A stretch of DNA of 64,000 nt, taken from the NCBI GenBank assembly GCA_024642245.1, contig JAHEBM010000001.1, forward strand, positions 62,001-126,000, given 5' to 3'. Numbering within the stretch: position 1 is the first letter of the stretch; the number at the start of each line of letters is the position of its first letter. The notes beneath the pieces were generated by a model that saw only the letters and a list, made by a program, of their open reading frames with translations, ran no database searches and was not told the DNA's origin. The position numbers and the translations under genes are program-made. Of this stretch, positions 1 to 12,581 are shown piece after piece. This DNA comes from Haliea sp. GTDB lineage: Bacteria; Pseudomonadota; Gammaproteobacteria; Pseudomonadales; Halieaceae.

Positions 1-297
1 CACATTGCAATCCTGGGACAGGCCGTATTCGATAAGCTTGCCAAACAGGCCGCTGTGATCGAAATAGCCGTGCACCAGCAGCAAATTGCGGGTCGCATCT
101 CGCTGCAGCCAGCGGTGCACGGCCAGGGTGAAACCGCCGGAAGGCACCGCGCCAAGCCGGTATTGGAGGCCCGGGCGGCCCGCACTGAAATCAATACCGT
201 AATAGCGACAGAATTCCCGTTGCAGGGGCGTGGTGCCCCTCGCCGCGGAAAACGCTGGCAACCCGGTTCGCAGTTTCTGCAGTTGCCCCGGTGTCAA
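1..297 (-). CDS. alpha/beta hydrolase (lysophospholipase-like), N-terminal part, truncated by window edge
   Basis: Reverse-strand translation ...RDATRNLLLVHGYFDHSGLFGKLIEYGLSQDC; LLVHGYFDHSG is a typical alpha/beta hydrolase oxyanion-hole strand. Start uncertain (TTG at 295-297 or CTG further upstream). Confidence 0.55.
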   Translation of the reverse strand, partial: MTPGQLQKLRTGLPAFSAARGTTPLQREFCRYYGIDFSAGRPGLQYRLGAVPSGGFTLAVHRWLQRDATRNLLLVHGYFDHSGLFGKLIEYGLSQDCNV

Positions 298-308
298 GAT
301 GTCGGGGC

Positions 309-1373
309 TCAGTTTACCCGCTGCTTTAACTCACCGGCATCATAGGCCTGCTGCATCCGCCCCAGGGATTTCACCCGGATCTTGTCGGCATTGCCGGCGG
401 TACCGAAAGCCTCGTAACGCGCAATGCAGATATCGCGCATGGCCACAATGGTTTCCGCGAGGTATTTGCGAGGATCAAATTCCGACGGCTTCTGGGCCAT
501 AAAGCGGCGTATCGCGCCGGTGGAGGCCAGGCGCAGGTCGGTATCGATATTTACCTTGCGCACACCATGGCGGATACCCTCCTGGATCTGCTCCACGGGT
601 ACGCCATAGGTTTCGGGGATTTCCCCGCCGTACTGGTTGATGATCGCCAGCCAATCCTGGGGCACCGAGGAGGAGCCGTGCATGACCAGGTGTGTGCCTG
701 GAATGCGCGCGTTGATCTCCTTGATACGATCAATTGCGAGAATGTCCCCCGTGGGGGGACGGCTGAACTTGTAGGCACCGTGGCTGGTGCCGCAGGCGAT
801 GGCCAGGGCATCCACCCCCGTGGCCTTGACGAACAGCGCCGCCTCTTCCGGGTCTGTCAGCATCTGGTCATGGGTCAGCTTGCCCTCGGCGCCAATACCA
901 TCCTCCTCGCCGGCTTCCCCGGTTTCCAGGGAGCCCAGGCAGCCCAGCTCGCCCTCCACGGAGACGCCGCAGGCGTGGGCCAGGTCCACCACCTGCCGGG
1001 TGACCGCGACATTGTAGTCGTAATCCATGGGGGTCTTGCCATCTTCCCCCAGGGAGCCATCCATCATTACCGAGCTGAACCCCAGCTGGATCGAACGCTG
1101 GCAAACCGCCGGTGAGACGCCGTGGTCCTGGTGCACCACCACCGGGATATGGGGAAACTCGTTCATCGCCGCCTCCATCATCGCCCGCAGGAACGGTGCG
1201 CCGGCATATTTGCGGGCGCCGGCACTGGCCTGCATGATGACCGGGGAATTGGTTTTGTCGGCAGCCTCCATGATGGCCCGGGTCTGCTCGAGGTTATTGA
1301 CGTTAAAGGCAGGTACCCCGTAGCCATGTTCTGCCGCGTGGTCCAGCAACTGACGCATACTGATTAATGCCAT
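309..1373 (-). CDS. fba: class II fructose-bisphosphate aldolase
   Basis: [30 protein letters not shown]..., [16 protein letters not shown] motifs; ORF track starts earlier, ATG at 1373 chosen. Confidence 0.95.
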   Translation of the reverse strand: MALISMRQLLDHAAEHGYGVPAFNVNNLEQTRAIMEAADKTNSPVIMQASAGARKYAGAPFLRAMMEAAMNEFPHIPVVVHQDHGVSPAVCQRSIQLGFSSVMMDGSLGEDGKTPMDYDYNVAVTRQVVDLAHACGVSVEGELGCLGSLETGEAGEEDGIGAEGKLTHDQMLTDPEEAALFVKATGVDALAIACGTSHGAYKFSRPPTGDILAIDRIKEINARIPGTHLVMHGSSSVPQDWLAIINQYGGEIPETYGVPVEQIQEGIRHGVRKVNIDTDLRLASTGAIRRFMAQKPSEFDPRKYLAETIVAMRDICIARYEAFGTAGNADKIRVKSLGRMQQAYDAGELKQRVN

Positions 1374-1416
1374 GTCGTTCGTCCTTTTATCCGGAAATGT
1401 GAAATACAGTGCTCGC

Positions 1417-2595
1417 CTACTCGGGGGCCCGGCCGGCGCGCTGCTCAAGCATGGCAACCGCGGGCAGAATCTTGCCTTCCACGTATTCGAGGAAAGCGCC
1501 ACCGCCTGTGGAGATATAGGAGACCTTATCGGCGATGCCAAATTTGTCAATTGCGGCCAGGGTATCGCCACCCCCCGCGAGCGAAAACGCCGGGCTATCC
1601 GCTATCGCCCGGGACACCACTTCCGTGCCCGCGGCAAACTGGCTGAACTCGAAGACGCCCACCGGGCCATTCCACAATATGGTGCCGGCCTGCCGCAGAA
1701 TATCCGCTATCTCGGCGGCCGCCACCGGGCCAATGTCGAGGATCATGTCATCCGCTGCAACCTCGCTCGCGGGCTTGAGCATCGCACTTGCGGTCTCGGA
1801 AAATTCAGTGGCAGTCACCACGTCGGGGGGCAGCGGTATATGGGTTTTTTTCATCAGTGCCAGTGCGGCAGGCACCAGGTCGTGTTCACACAGGGACTTG
1901 CCCACAGGTAGACCACTGGCCGCAAGAAAGGTGTTGGCAATGCCACCGCCGACGATTAACTGGTCGACCTTGTCTGACAGGGTTTCCAGTACGGTCAACT
2001 TGGTGGAGACCTTGGACCCGCCAACAATAGCCACCATGGGCCGGGCCGGATTGGCCAGGGCCTTTTCCAGCGCTGCCAGCTCCCCGGCCAGCAACGGGCC
2101 GGCGCAGGCGACCGGCGCATACTTGCCCACCCCGTGGGTCGAGGCCTGGGCCCGGTGGGCCGTTCCGAAGGCATCCATAACGAAAACATCGCACAGGGAG
2201 GCATACGCCCGCGCGAGTGCCTCGTCATCCTTCTTCTCACCGGTGTTGAAACGCACGTTTTCCAGCATGGCCACTTCACCATCGGCCAGCTCAACGCCCT
2301 CCCGCCAGTCCGTTACCAGCGCCACGGGCCTGCCCAGCAAGTCCGCCAGGTGCCCGGCTACCGGTGCCAGCGAAAACTGGGGATCGAATTCACCTTCCAC
2401 CGGCCGGCCCAGGTGAGACATCAGGATCACCCGTGCGCCGGCGTTCACCGCCGCCTCTATTGTCGGCAGGGCGGCGCGGATGCGGGCGTCACTGCTGACC
2501 AGGCCGTCCTTGATCGGTACGTTGAGATCCTCGCGGATAAGCACGCGCTTACCCTTGAGATCCAGGTCTTGCATCAGGTCAACTTTCAAGCTCAT
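1417..2595 (-). CDS. pgk: phosphoglycerate kinase
   Basis: [16 protein letters not shown]..., [17 protein letters not shown], full length 392 aa. Confidence 0.96.
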   Translation of the reverse strand: MSLKVDLMQDLDLKGKRVLIREDLNVPIKDGLVSSDARIRAALPTIEAAVNAGARVILMSHLGRPVEGEFDPQFSLAPVAGHLADLLGRPVALVTDWREGVELADGEVAMLENVRFNTGEKKDDEALARAYASLCDVFVMDAFGTAHRAQASTHGVGKYAPVACAGPLLAGELAALEKALANPARPMVAIVGGSKVSTKLTVLETLSDKVDQLIVGGGIANTFLAASGLPVGKSLCEHDLVPAALALMKKTHIPLPPDVVTATEFSETASAMLKPASEVAADDMILDIGPVAAAEIADILRQAGTILWNGPVGVFEFSQFAAGTEVVSRAIADSPAFSLAGGGDTLAAIDKFGIADKVSYISTGGGAFLEYVEGKILPAVAMLEQRAGRAPE

Positions 2596-3626
2596 TCCCC
2601 CATTTCACTCGGTTGCTGCAAACCACCCCAATAACCGGCCACATCCAACATCCTGTTGGCGTAGGCCCACTCGTTATCGAACCAGGTGAGCACCTTGACC
2701 AGGCGCTTGCCGCTGACCCGGGTCTGGCTCGCATCGATGATGCTGGAGCGGGCATCGTGGTTGAAATCACAGGAGGCCAGCAGCTCCTCAGTATAGCCCA
2801 GCACGCCGTTGAACCCGCTTTGAGCTGCGTCATGCAATGCGCGATTTATGGCAACGACATCGGTATCCGTGCGGGTATAAACCGTCAGGTCGAGGGCGGA
2901 GACGTTCAGGGTGGGCACTCTCAGGGCCTGGGCGCTAAAACGCCCGGCCATCTCCGGCAGTATTCGCTCAACGCCCTTCGCAAGGCCCGTATCCACCGGG
3001 ATGATCGACTGGGAGGCCGCTCGCGTTTTGCGCAGGTCGGTGTGGTGGTAGGCATCCAGTACCGGTTGGTCATTCATGGCGGAGTGAATGGTGGTAATGG
3101 TGCCACTGTCGATGCCGACCGCCTCGTGCACCGCCTTGATCACCGGCACTATGGCATTGGTGGTGCAGGAGGCGTTCGAAGCGATGCGGTGCTGCGCGCG
3201 CAATTGATGATGATTGACACCATAAACCACCGTGGCGTCGACATCGGCCTCGGCCGGCTGGGAAAACAGCACCTTGCCCGCTCCCTGCTGCAGGTGTAAC
3301 TCGGCGGTAGCCCTGTCGGAGAAGGCACCGGTACATTCCAGAACCATATCCACGCCAAGGTCTCCCCAGGGCAGGTCGCCGATATCCGGGCATCGCAACA
3401 GGGTGACGGTGTCCCCATTCACCTGGATCCGGCGTTCATCACCGGCGAGCGTACCGGCGAATCGGCCATGGGTGGAGTCGTAGCGGGTGAGATGTAAAAC
3501 CGTGCGTGCGTCGGCAAGTTCGTTGATGGCCACCACTTGCAGTGAGGACCGCAAGGGGCTTTCATACAGTGCCCGCAGCACGCTGCGGCCGACCCTGCCG
3601 TAGCCGTTTATCGCCAGTCGCAACAC
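2592..3626 (-). CDS. epd: erythrose-4-phosphate dehydrogenase / type I GAPDH family
   Basis: [65 protein letters not shown]; Epd-like features and location next to pgk/tkt. Confidence 0.85.
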   Translation of the reverse strand: MLRLAINGYGRVGRSVLRALYESPLRSSLQVVAINELADARTVLHLTRYDSTHGRFAGTLAGDERRIQVNGDTVTLLRCPDIGDLPWGDLGVDMVLECTGAFSDRATAELHLQQGAGKVLFSQPAEADVDATVVYGVNHHQLRAQHRIASNASCTTNAIVPVIKAVHEAVGIDSGTITTIHSAMNDQPVLDAYHHTDLRKTRAASQSIIPVDTGLAKGVERILPEMAGRFSAQALRVPTLNVSALDLTVYTRTDTDVVAINRALHDAAQSGFNGVLGYTEELLASCDFNHDARSSIIDASQTRVSGKRLVKVLTWFDNEWAYANRMLDVAGYWGGLQQPSEMGE

Positions 3627-3649
3627 GGGATTATCCTTACAATCGGCCG

Positions 3650-5647
<1,998 letters not shown>

Positions 5648-5786
5648 CGGTTTCTCCGGGAGGCGTGGGCGGGCGGGCACTCAAATGGGTCGGTATTTTC
5701 GCGTAAGCTGAGGCCAACGGCAAACAAACGGGCGGAAAATTTCAGTTTTCGGGCTTTTTGCCCGCCCCGTGGGAACAGCCGAAAAT

Positions 5787-5810
5787 CTATATCAAATTAT
5801 TTTGATATAG
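5787..5810. promoter_or_regulatory. perfect palindrome CTATATCAAA-TTAT-TTTGATATAG, candidate operator of the adjacent ArsR/SahR-like regulator
   Basis: 10-bp perfect inverted arms with a 4-nt spacer, in the tkt/arsR divergent intergenic region, 27 bp upstream of the ATG at 5838. Confidence 0.75.
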
Positions 5811-5837
5811 ACTGCAAGGCCTGCTAGACTCGCCGCC

Positions 5838-6842
5838 ATGCTGACTTCCACCACAGCCCCCGCCACCGTGAACGCAGACCCCGCATCCGGCGGGCGCCTT
5901 GCCGCGCTGTCCGCTCTTTGCAAGGCCAGCGCGGACCCACTGCGCCTGCAGGTGCTGCGTGTCCTGTGCAAGGACTCCTTCGGGGTGTCGGAGCTGTGCT
6001 CGATCTTCGGCATCCGCCAGCCCGCGCTGAGCCACCACCTCAAGGTGCTCTCAGGCGCCGGACTGGTGGCGACCCGCCGGGAGGGCAACTCCATCTTTTA
6101 CCGGCGCAGCAGCCTGGGCCAGCGCCCTGAACTGGAGCGGCTGCAAAGCAGTATTTTCGAGAGCGTGGATCAAATCGACTTGCCCGCGGAGACGGCCGGG
6201 CGCCTGGCGCAGCTGTATCGCCAGCGGGAGGAAAACTCCCGCAACTTTTTCCGGGAAAACGGCCACAAGTTTCGCCAGCAACAGGACCTCATTGCAAGCT
6301 ATGAACAGTATGCCGACACGGTGGCGCAAATGCTGCGGGACGCACACCTGGCACACCTGGACAGTGCGCTGGAGATAGGACCCGGGGATGGCGCGTTCCT
6401 GCTGGAACTGGCGCCGATGTTCAAACGTGTCGTGGCGCTCGATAACGCCGAGCTGATGCTGGCACAGGCCCGAGACCGGGCCGCGGCTGCGGGGCTGGAT
6501 AATATCGAATTCGTCCTGGGCGATACCGGCAGTGAAAAACTGCAGGGCCTGGCAGCCGACTGCGCCGTTATCAACATGGTGCTGCACCACACGCCGGAGC
6601 CCGGGCAAATCCTCCAGGATGTGTCGGGCTGCCTCGCCCCGGGTGGGGTGGTGCTGGTCACCGACCTGTGCAGCCACGACCAGGGTTGGGCCCGGGAAAA
6701 CTGTGGCGACCTCTGGCTGGGCTTCGAACCCCGGGCACTCACCGCCTGGGCCGCGGAGGCGGGACTCGACGATATCGCCAGCGTCTACCTGGCACAACGC
6801 AACGGATTTCAGATACAGGTGCGCCTTTTCGGCCGCTCCTGA
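5838..6842 (+). CDS. ArsR-family HTH regulator fused to a SAM-dependent methyltransferase domain (SahR-like)
   Basis: N-terminal wHTH ([59 protein letters not shown]); C-terminal motif [16 protein letters not shown]; located before metK. Confidence 0.85.
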   Translation: MLTSTTAPATVNADPASGGRLAALSALCKASADPLRLQVLRVLCKDSFGVSELCSIFGIRQPALSHHLKVLSGAGLVATRREGNSIFYRRSSLGQRPELERLQSSIFESVDQIDLPAETAGRLAQLYRQREENSRNFFRENGHKFRQQQDLIASYEQYADTVAQMLRDAHLAHLDSALEIGPGDGAFLLELAPMFKRVVALDNAELMLAQARDRAAAAGLDNIEFVLGDTGSEKLQGLAADCAVINMVLHHTPEPGQILQDVSGCLAPGGVVLVTDLCSHDQGWARENCGDLWLGFEPRALTAWAAEAGLDDIASVYLAQRNGFQIQVRLFGRS

Positions 6843-6873
6843 ACCGGTTTTAACAGCCCCAAAGGAAGCAACT

Positions 6874-8028
6874 ATGAGCGAATACGCAATCTTCACCTCC
6901 GAATCGGTATCGGAAGGACATCCGGACAAAATGGCGGACCAGATTTCCGATGCCATCCTGGACGCCATCCTCAAGGATGACCGCAATGCCCGGGTGGCGG
7001 TGGAAACCATGGTCAAAACGGGCATGGCGATCATCGCCGGCGAGGTGACCACCTCGACCTATGTCGACCTGGAGGATGTGGTGCGCCAGGTAATCCTCGA
7101 CATCGGCTACAACAGTTCGGACGTCGGCTTCGATGGCGCCTCCTGCGCGGTACTCAACGCCATCGGCAAGCAGTCTCCGGATATCGCCATGGGCGTGAAC
7201 GAGAGCGAAAACCACGAACAGGGCGCCGGCGACCAGGGCCTGATGTTTGGCTACGCCACCAATGAAACCAGCGTGCTGATGCCCGCCCCCATCTACTACG
7301 CCCACCGCCTGGTAGAGCGCCAGGCGGAGCTGCGCAAGCACGGCACACTGCCCTGGTTGCGCCCCGACGCCAAGAGCCAGGTAACACTGCGTTATGAAGA
7401 CGGCAAACCTGTGGCGATCGATGCGGTCGTGCTGTCCACGCAGCACGACGAGGATATAAGCCAGGCCGATATTCGCGAGGCGGTTATGGACCTTATCATC
7501 AAGGAAGTGCTCCCCACCGATTGGTTACATGCCGGCACCCGTTTCCATATCAACCCGACCGGCCAGTTTATTATCGGCGGGCCCGTGGGCGATTGCGGCC
7601 TGACCGGGCGCAAGATCATCGTGGATACCTACGGCGGCATGGCCCGCCACGGCGGCGGTGCCTTCTCGGGCAAGGATCCATCCAAGGTCGATCGGTCAGC
7701 GGCCTATGCGGGGCGCTACGTCGCCAAGAACATCGTCGCCGCCGGCCTTGCCGATCGCTGCGAGATCCAGGTGTCCTACGCTATCGGCGTTGCGGAGCCC
7801 ACGTCCATTTCCATCGATACATTTGGCACAGGCAAAATTTCCGATTCACAAATTGCCAAGCTGGTGCGCGAGCATTTTGACCTGCGGCCAAAAGGCCTGG
7901 TGGACATGCTGGACCTGAAGCGCCCGATTTACAGGAAGACGGCGGCCTATGGGCATTTCGGGCGGGAGATGCCCGAGTTTACCTGGGAGCGTACTGATCG
8001 CGCGGAGGCCTTGAAGTCAGCGCTGTAG
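6874..8028 (+). CDS. metK: S-adenosylmethionine synthetase
   Basis: [33 protein letters not shown]..., [31 protein letters not shown]. Confidence 0.97.
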   Translation: MSEYAIFTSESVSEGHPDKMADQISDAILDAILKDDRNARVAVETMVKTGMAIIAGEVTTSTYVDLEDVVRQVILDIGYNSSDVGFDGASCAVLNAIGKQSPDIAMGVNESENHEQGAGDQGLMFGYATNETSVLMPAPIYYAHRLVERQAELRKHGTLPWLRPDAKSQVTLRYEDGKPVAIDAVVLSTQHDEDISQADIREAVMDLIIKEVLPTDWLHAGTRFHINPTGQFIIGGPVGDCGLTGRKIIVDTYGGMARHGGGAFSGKDPSKVDRSAAYAGRYVAKNIVAAGLADRCEIQVSYAIGVAEPTSISIDTFGTGKISDSQIAKLVREHFDLRPKGLVDMLDLKRPIYRKTAAYGHFGREMPEFTWERTDRAEALKSAL

Positions 8029-8136
8029 AGCCGTATCGGGAGCAGATCGAATCAGGGCGCGCTGCCGGATCGCGAGGCGGCGAGCCCAGGGGATTGTTAA
8101 CAAACAGAAACGCAGGATAAACCGAGGGAAACGAAG

Positions 8137-9528
8137 ATGAACACAGCAGAAAAACTGGCTAGCAAGCAGGACTACAAAGTTGCCGATATCAGCCTGGCCG
8201 ACTGGGGTCGCAGGGAGCTGGATATCGCCGAAGGGGAGATGCCCGCACTCATGGCCATGCGCGCCCGCTACCGGGACAGCAAGCCCCTGGCCGGCGCCAG
8301 GATCCTGGGCTGTATCCACATGACCATCCAGACCGGCGTGCTGATCGAGACGCTGCGGGAGCTGGGTGCCGAGGTACGCTGGTCCTCGTGTAATATTTTC
8401 TCCACGCAGGATCACGCCGCTGCCGCCATCGCCGCAGCCGGGGTACCCGTGTTTGCCTGGAAAGGCGAAACCGAGGAAGAGTATGACTGGTGCCTGGAGC
8501 AGACCATTTTGAAAGACGGAGTGCCCTGGGACGCCAACATGGTGCTGGACGATGGCGGCGACCTCACGGGAATGCTGCATGAAAAATACCCCGCCATGCT
8601 GGACAAGATCCACGGCGTCACCGAGGAAACCACCACCGGTGTGCACCGCCTGCTGGAAATGCTCAAGCAGGGCACCCTGAAAATTCCTGCAGTGAATGTG
8701 AACGACTCGGTGACCAAGTCGAAAAACGACAACAAGTACGGCTGTCGCCACAGTCTCAACGATGCCATCAAGCGCGGCACGGACCATTTGCTGGCTGGCA
8801 AGAAGGCACTGGTTATCGGCTACGGCGACGTGGGCAAGGGTTCGGCCCAGTCCCTGCGCCAGGAAGGTATGATCGTGCGCATCACCGAGGTGGACCCCAT
8901 CTGCGCCATGCAGGCCTGCATGGATGGTTTCGAGGTGGTTTCGCCCTTCAATAACGGGATCAACGACGGCACCGAGGCCAGCATCAATAACGCGCTGCTG
9001 GCCAGTATCGACCTTGTCGTCACCGCCACCGGCAACTTCAACGTATGCGACGCCAATATGCTCAAGGCCCTCAAGAGCGGTGCCGTGGTGTGCAACATCG
9101 GCCACTTCGACAATGAAATCGACACCGCCTTCATGCGTCGCAACTGGGAATGGCAGGAAGTGAAGCCGCAGGTGCACAAGGTATACCGTGACCAGGCCAG
9201 CAATGACCACCTGATCCTGTTGTCCGAGGGCCGTCTGGTAAACCTGGGCAATGCTACCGGCCACCCGTCGCGCATCATGGACGGCTCCTTTGCCAACCAG
9301 GTGCTGGCGCAGATTTACCTGTACGAACGCAAGTTTGCCAACCTGGAACCCGAGATGAAGCCTTCGGCCCTGAGGGTGGAGGTGTTGCCGAAGAAACTAG
9401 ACGAGGAAGTGGCGGCCCACATGGTGGGCGGTTTCGGCGCGGTGCTGACCCGGTTAACACCGGAGCAGGCAGACTACATCAATGTGAGTGTGGATGGCCC
9501 TTACAAGCCGGAAAGCTATAAGTACTAG
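8137..9528 (+). CDS. ahcY: adenosylhomocysteinase
   Basis: [28 protein letters not shown]..., [41 protein letters not shown], ends [11 protein letters not shown]. Confidence 0.97.
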   Translation: MNTAEKLASKQDYKVADISLADWGRRELDIAEGEMPALMAMRARYRDSKPLAGARILGCIHMTIQTGVLIETLRELGAEVRWSSCNIFSTQDHAAAAIAAAGVPVFAWKGETEEEYDWCLEQTILKDGVPWDANMVLDDGGDLTGMLHEKYPAMLDKIHGVTEETTTGVHRLLEMLKQGTLKIPAVNVNDSVTKSKNDNKYGCRHSLNDAIKRGTDHLLAGKKALVIGYGDVGKGSAQSLRQEGMIVRITEVDPICAMQACMDGFEVVSPFNNGINDGTEASINNALLASIDLVVTATGNFNVCDANMLKALKSGAVVCNIGHFDNEIDTAFMRRNWEWQEVKPQVHKVYRDQASNDHLILLSEGRLVNLGNATGHPSRIMDGSFANQVLAQIYLYERKFANLEPEMKPSALRVEVLPKKLDEEVAAHMVGGFGAVLTRLTPEQADYINVSVDGPYKPESYKY

Positions 9529-9539
9529 GAAAAACCGCG

Positions 9540-10379
9540 ATGCCCAGGCAAAGACCCAGGATGAGCTTTGAATACTTCCCTCCCCGCACACAGGAGGGCA
9601 AGGCAAAGCTGTTGCAGGAAACCACGCCGGCGCTGAACGAGCTTGACCCGGCGTTTTTCTCCGTGACCTATGGTGCCGGGGGCACCACGCGCGACACCAC
9701 CCTCGGGGTGGTGTCCGCAATTCGCGAGGCGGGCATCGAGGTGGCACCCCACCTGAGCTTCGGGGGCGATGATGAAAATGCCATCGGCACGCTGATCGAT
9801 ACCTACCAGGAGCGCGGCATCAACCGTCTGGTGGCCTTGCGAGGGGATATGCCCTCGGGCATGGGTGGCTCATCCCAGCTGGTCTATGCCAATGAACTGG
9901 TGGCTTTTGTTCGCGAGCGCACCGGTGATCACTTTCAAATCGAGGTGGCCGCCTACCCTGAAATTCATCCCGAGGCGAAGAGTTACGACAATGATATCCA
10001 GTTCCTCAAAGGCAAACTGGACGCGGGCGCCAACAGCGCCATCACCCAGTACTTCTTTAACGTGGAGTCCTATTTTTACTTTCTCGACCAGTGCGCCGCC
10101 GCGGGCATAAGCAAACCGATCTATGCCGGCATAATGCCCATTATCAATTTTGCGAATCTCGCACGCTTTTCCCGCAACTGCGGTGCGGAAATCCCGCGCT
10201 GGATCTGCCAGCGGGTGGAGGGCTATGGTGAAGACCAGGAAAGCATCCGTAAATTCGGCATCGAAATAGTGACCCAGTTATGCCAGACACTGCTCGACAG
10301 CGGTGCACCGGGCATTCATTTCTACACCATGAACCATATTGAGCCCACCCGGGAAATCTACAGGAACCTGGGGCTCTAG
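9540..10379 (+). CDS. metF: 5,10-methylenetetrahydrofolate reductase
   Basis: MSFEYFPPRTQEGKAKLLQE..., FFSVTYGAGGTTRDTT, GIMPIINFANLARFS, GIHFYTMN. Confidence 0.94.
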   Translation: MPRQRPRMSFEYFPPRTQEGKAKLLQETTPALNELDPAFFSVTYGAGGTTRDTTLGVVSAIREAGIEVAPHLSFGGDDENAIGTLIDTYQERGINRLVALRGDMPSGMGGSSQLVYANELVAFVRERTGDHFQIEVAAYPEIHPEAKSYDNDIQFLKGKLDAGANSAITQYFFNVESYFYFLDQCAAAGISKPIYAGIMPIINFANLARFSRNCGAEIPRWICQRVEGYGEDQESIRKFGIEIVTQLCQTLLDSGAPGIHFYTMNHIEPTREIYRNLGL

Positions 10380-10391
10380 TTCGCCCACATC

Positions 10392-11132
10392 ATGCGCATA
10401 CCGCGGATATTCACCGGCCAGTCACTGCAGGCCGATACCCGTGTCGAGCTGGAGCCCGGCGCGGCCCAGCACGTGTGCCGCGTGCTGCGCATGCAGGTGG
10501 GCGACGCGCTTATCCTGTTCAACGGCAGCGGCGGCCAGTACCGCGCCACCATTGACAGGATCGACAAGAAATCGGTTCGCGTCGAAACCGCAGACTTTGA
10601 CCCTGTCGAGCGCGAATCCGACCTGCAAGTCGAGCTTGGCATCGCTATCTCCCGGGGCGAAAAAATGGACTGGGTGATCCAGAAGGCAACCGAACTGGGG
10701 GTCACGTGTATCGCCCCGCTCTTCAGTGAGCGCACTGAGGTCAGGCTACGGGGCGAACGCGAAGAGAAGAAGCTCCGGCACTGGCAGCAGGTAGCCACCA
10801 GCGCTTGTGAGCAATGCGGCCGTAACCGCGTTCCGCAAATCCTGCAGCCGCAGGCGATCGATCATTGGGTTCAATCCGTCGAAGCGGACGCACGCCTGGT
10901 TTTACATCACAGGGCCGGCAATGTCGGCACCGGGGTCATGCACCCCTCAAGCGTGGCCCTGCTGGTGGGTCCTGAAGGCGGCTTGAGCGCCCGGGAGATC
11001 GGCGTCGCCGAGACGGCCGGGTTCGAGTCCCTGCAGCTGGGGCCGCGGATTTTACGCACGGAAACCGCGCCGCTGGCCGCTATCGCCATCCTGCAGGCCC
11101 GCTGGGGCGATATGGACAGTGGCGCGAGTTGA
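10392..11132 (+). CDS. rsmE: 16S rRNA (uracil(1498)-N(3))-methyltransferase
   Basis: MRIPRIFTGQSL...AQHVCRVLRMQVGD, KMDWVIQKATELGV, LLVGPEGGLSAREI, GPRILRTETAPLAAIA. Confidence 0.92.
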   Translation: MRIPRIFTGQSLQADTRVELEPGAAQHVCRVLRMQVGDALILFNGSGGQYRATIDRIDKKSVRVETADFDPVERESDLQVELGIAISRGEKMDWVIQKATELGVTCIAPLFSERTEVRLRGEREEKKLRHWQQVATSACEQCGRNRVPQILQPQAIDHWVQSVEADARLVLHHRAGNVGTGVMHPSSVALLVGPEGGLSAREIGVAETAGFESLQLGPRILRTETAPLAAIAILQARWGDMDSGAS

Positions 11133-11152
11133 GCCCGCCCGCGGGCCCGGTA

Positions 11153-12430
11153 TCAGCTGGCCGCCTTCAGCTGCTGTTCCAGCCATTGCGCATGTGTCCA
11201 CTCCAGGAAATGGCCCACCGCATTTGCTGTGTGATCCGTACGCACGGAGTGAAACAACTCGAAGGCGTGTTGGGCACCCGGCAACTCCGCATAGGCGACC
11301 GGGTGGCTCGCCACCGGCTGCAGGGCGGAAACAAACGCCCGGGCCTCTTCCACCCACACCAGCGAATCGTGGGTACCGTGAATGACAAACATGGGTGGAG
11401 CGCTGGACGAAACATGATCCAGCGGTGACACGCTGGCCCATATCCCGGGGTTTTCCTCCCGGGTGCACTGCATCACCCTATCGGCAACCATTTCCTCCAT
11501 GGACATTTCCGGCCGAATATCAAAGCGGTCCAGGAAGTCGTATACCCCGTAAAAGGGCACCGCAGCCTGCAAGGTGGTATCCGCCTGCTCAAAACCGGGC
11601 TGCCATTCCTCGCGGTTGGGCGTAAGCGCCGCGAGGGCACTGAGATGCCCACCGGCAGAGCCGCCGGTAATAGCGATAAAATCCGGGTTACCGCCGTATT
11701 CACGGATATGCTCACGAATCCAGGCAATGGCTTTTTTTACATCAATAATGTGCGCTGGAAACGCCGCCTGGGGACTCAGGCGATAGTTTATCGCCACGCA
11801 CAACCAGCCGCGCTGCGCCATGTGATACATCAGCGGCAGGGCCTGCTGTTCTTTCTCGCCAATCATCCAGGCTCCACCGTGCACCTGCAACAGTACGGGG
11901 AAGCCCCCTTCGCGTGGTTCGTGCGGGTGGTAAATATCCAGCAGGTTGCGCTTGCCCGCATCTGAATAGCTGATTTGGCTGTGCCTGCGCACACCCTGCC
12001 GCTTGAAGCGAAACGGCTGGAGCCAGTGCCTGGCGCTGATATCGTCGGCCAGCAAGTGCTGGCGCTCAACCGGTATCCCCGCACGGTAATCCTGGCCGAG
12101 CCCGCGGCGCAGTGCCGCCCCCAGGTGGCGAGGGGTTTCCATCGCCTGGCAGTGCAGGTAAACCAGGCCGAGCCATGACAGGGCAAAAATACCCAGGCCA
12201 GCCTGTGCTAAAGGCTCGGACAGGCCCCCGGTAAAGGCGAGCAGCGCCGTGACTGCCACCTGCCAGATCAGGTGTATCAAGGCCAACTCACCCGCAAGCC
12301 AGCCCATCGCGAAGTATACGGGCACAAACCAGTAAACCTTGCGTGCCTGGATCACTGCGGTGGTGGTACATGCAGCACTCACCAGCGCGAGAAAAAAATA
12401 CGTTCCTGCCCAACTCATGCGCTTCTCCAT
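11153..12430 (-). CDS. alpha/beta hydrolase (esterase, BD-FAE type) with N-terminal hydrophobic membrane region
   Basis: LQVHGGAWMIGEKEQQ, ITGGSAGGHLSALAAL, IHGTHDSLVWVEEA; about three hydrophobic stretches in the first 100 aa. Confidence 0.8.
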   Translation of the reverse strand: MEKRMSWAGTYFFLALVSAACTTTAVIQARKVYWFVPVYFAMGWLAGELALIHLIWQVAVTALLAFTGGLSEPLAQAGLGIFALSWLGLVYLHCQAMETPRHLGAALRRGLGQDYRAGIPVERQHLLADDISARHWLQPFRFKRQGVRRHSQISYSDAGKRNLLDIYHPHEPREGGFPVLLQVHGGAWMIGEKEQQALPLMYHMAQRGWLCVAINYRLSPQAAFPAHIIDVKKAIAWIREHIREYGGNPDFIAITGGSAGGHLSALAALTPNREEWQPGFEQADTTLQAAVPFYGVYDFLDRFDIRPEMSMEEMVADRVMQCTREENPGIWASVSPLDHVSSSAPPMFVIHGTHDSLVWVEEARAFVSALQPVASHPVAYAELPGAQHAFELFHSVRTDHTANAVGHFLEWTHAQWLEQQLKAAS

Positions 12431-12581
12431 CTACGATCGGCAATTACAATGGCGCCTATTCTAAAGCAATTTCTACCCCATGCCCCTACCACCAATCCAA
12501 AAGCACCACCCTTGCGCCGGCTATCGGCTTTGCGTAAGTTAACCAGCCAATAATTTCCTGTTACGGCAGATAGGTAATGTG

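Noticed and set aside
8029-8136. Possible SAH riboswitch before ahcY (GGCGCGCTGC ... GCGAGGCGGCGAGCCC)
   Set aside because: Some resemblance to the SAH riboswitch core, but I could not find the full conserved pairing set (GAGGAGCGCUGC / GCCAGGCUC / AACGGCGCUC). An Infernal search with the SAH riboswitch model would settle it.
8017-9264. 415-aa minus-strand ORF antisense to ahcY
   Set aside because: The plus-strand ahcY is unambiguous; long antisense ORFs are expected from GC-rich codon bias.
11017-11040. tRNA T-loop-like string GGGTTCGAGTCCC
   Set aside because: Falls inside the rsmE coding sequence (AGFESLQLG) with no acceptor/anticodon arms around it.
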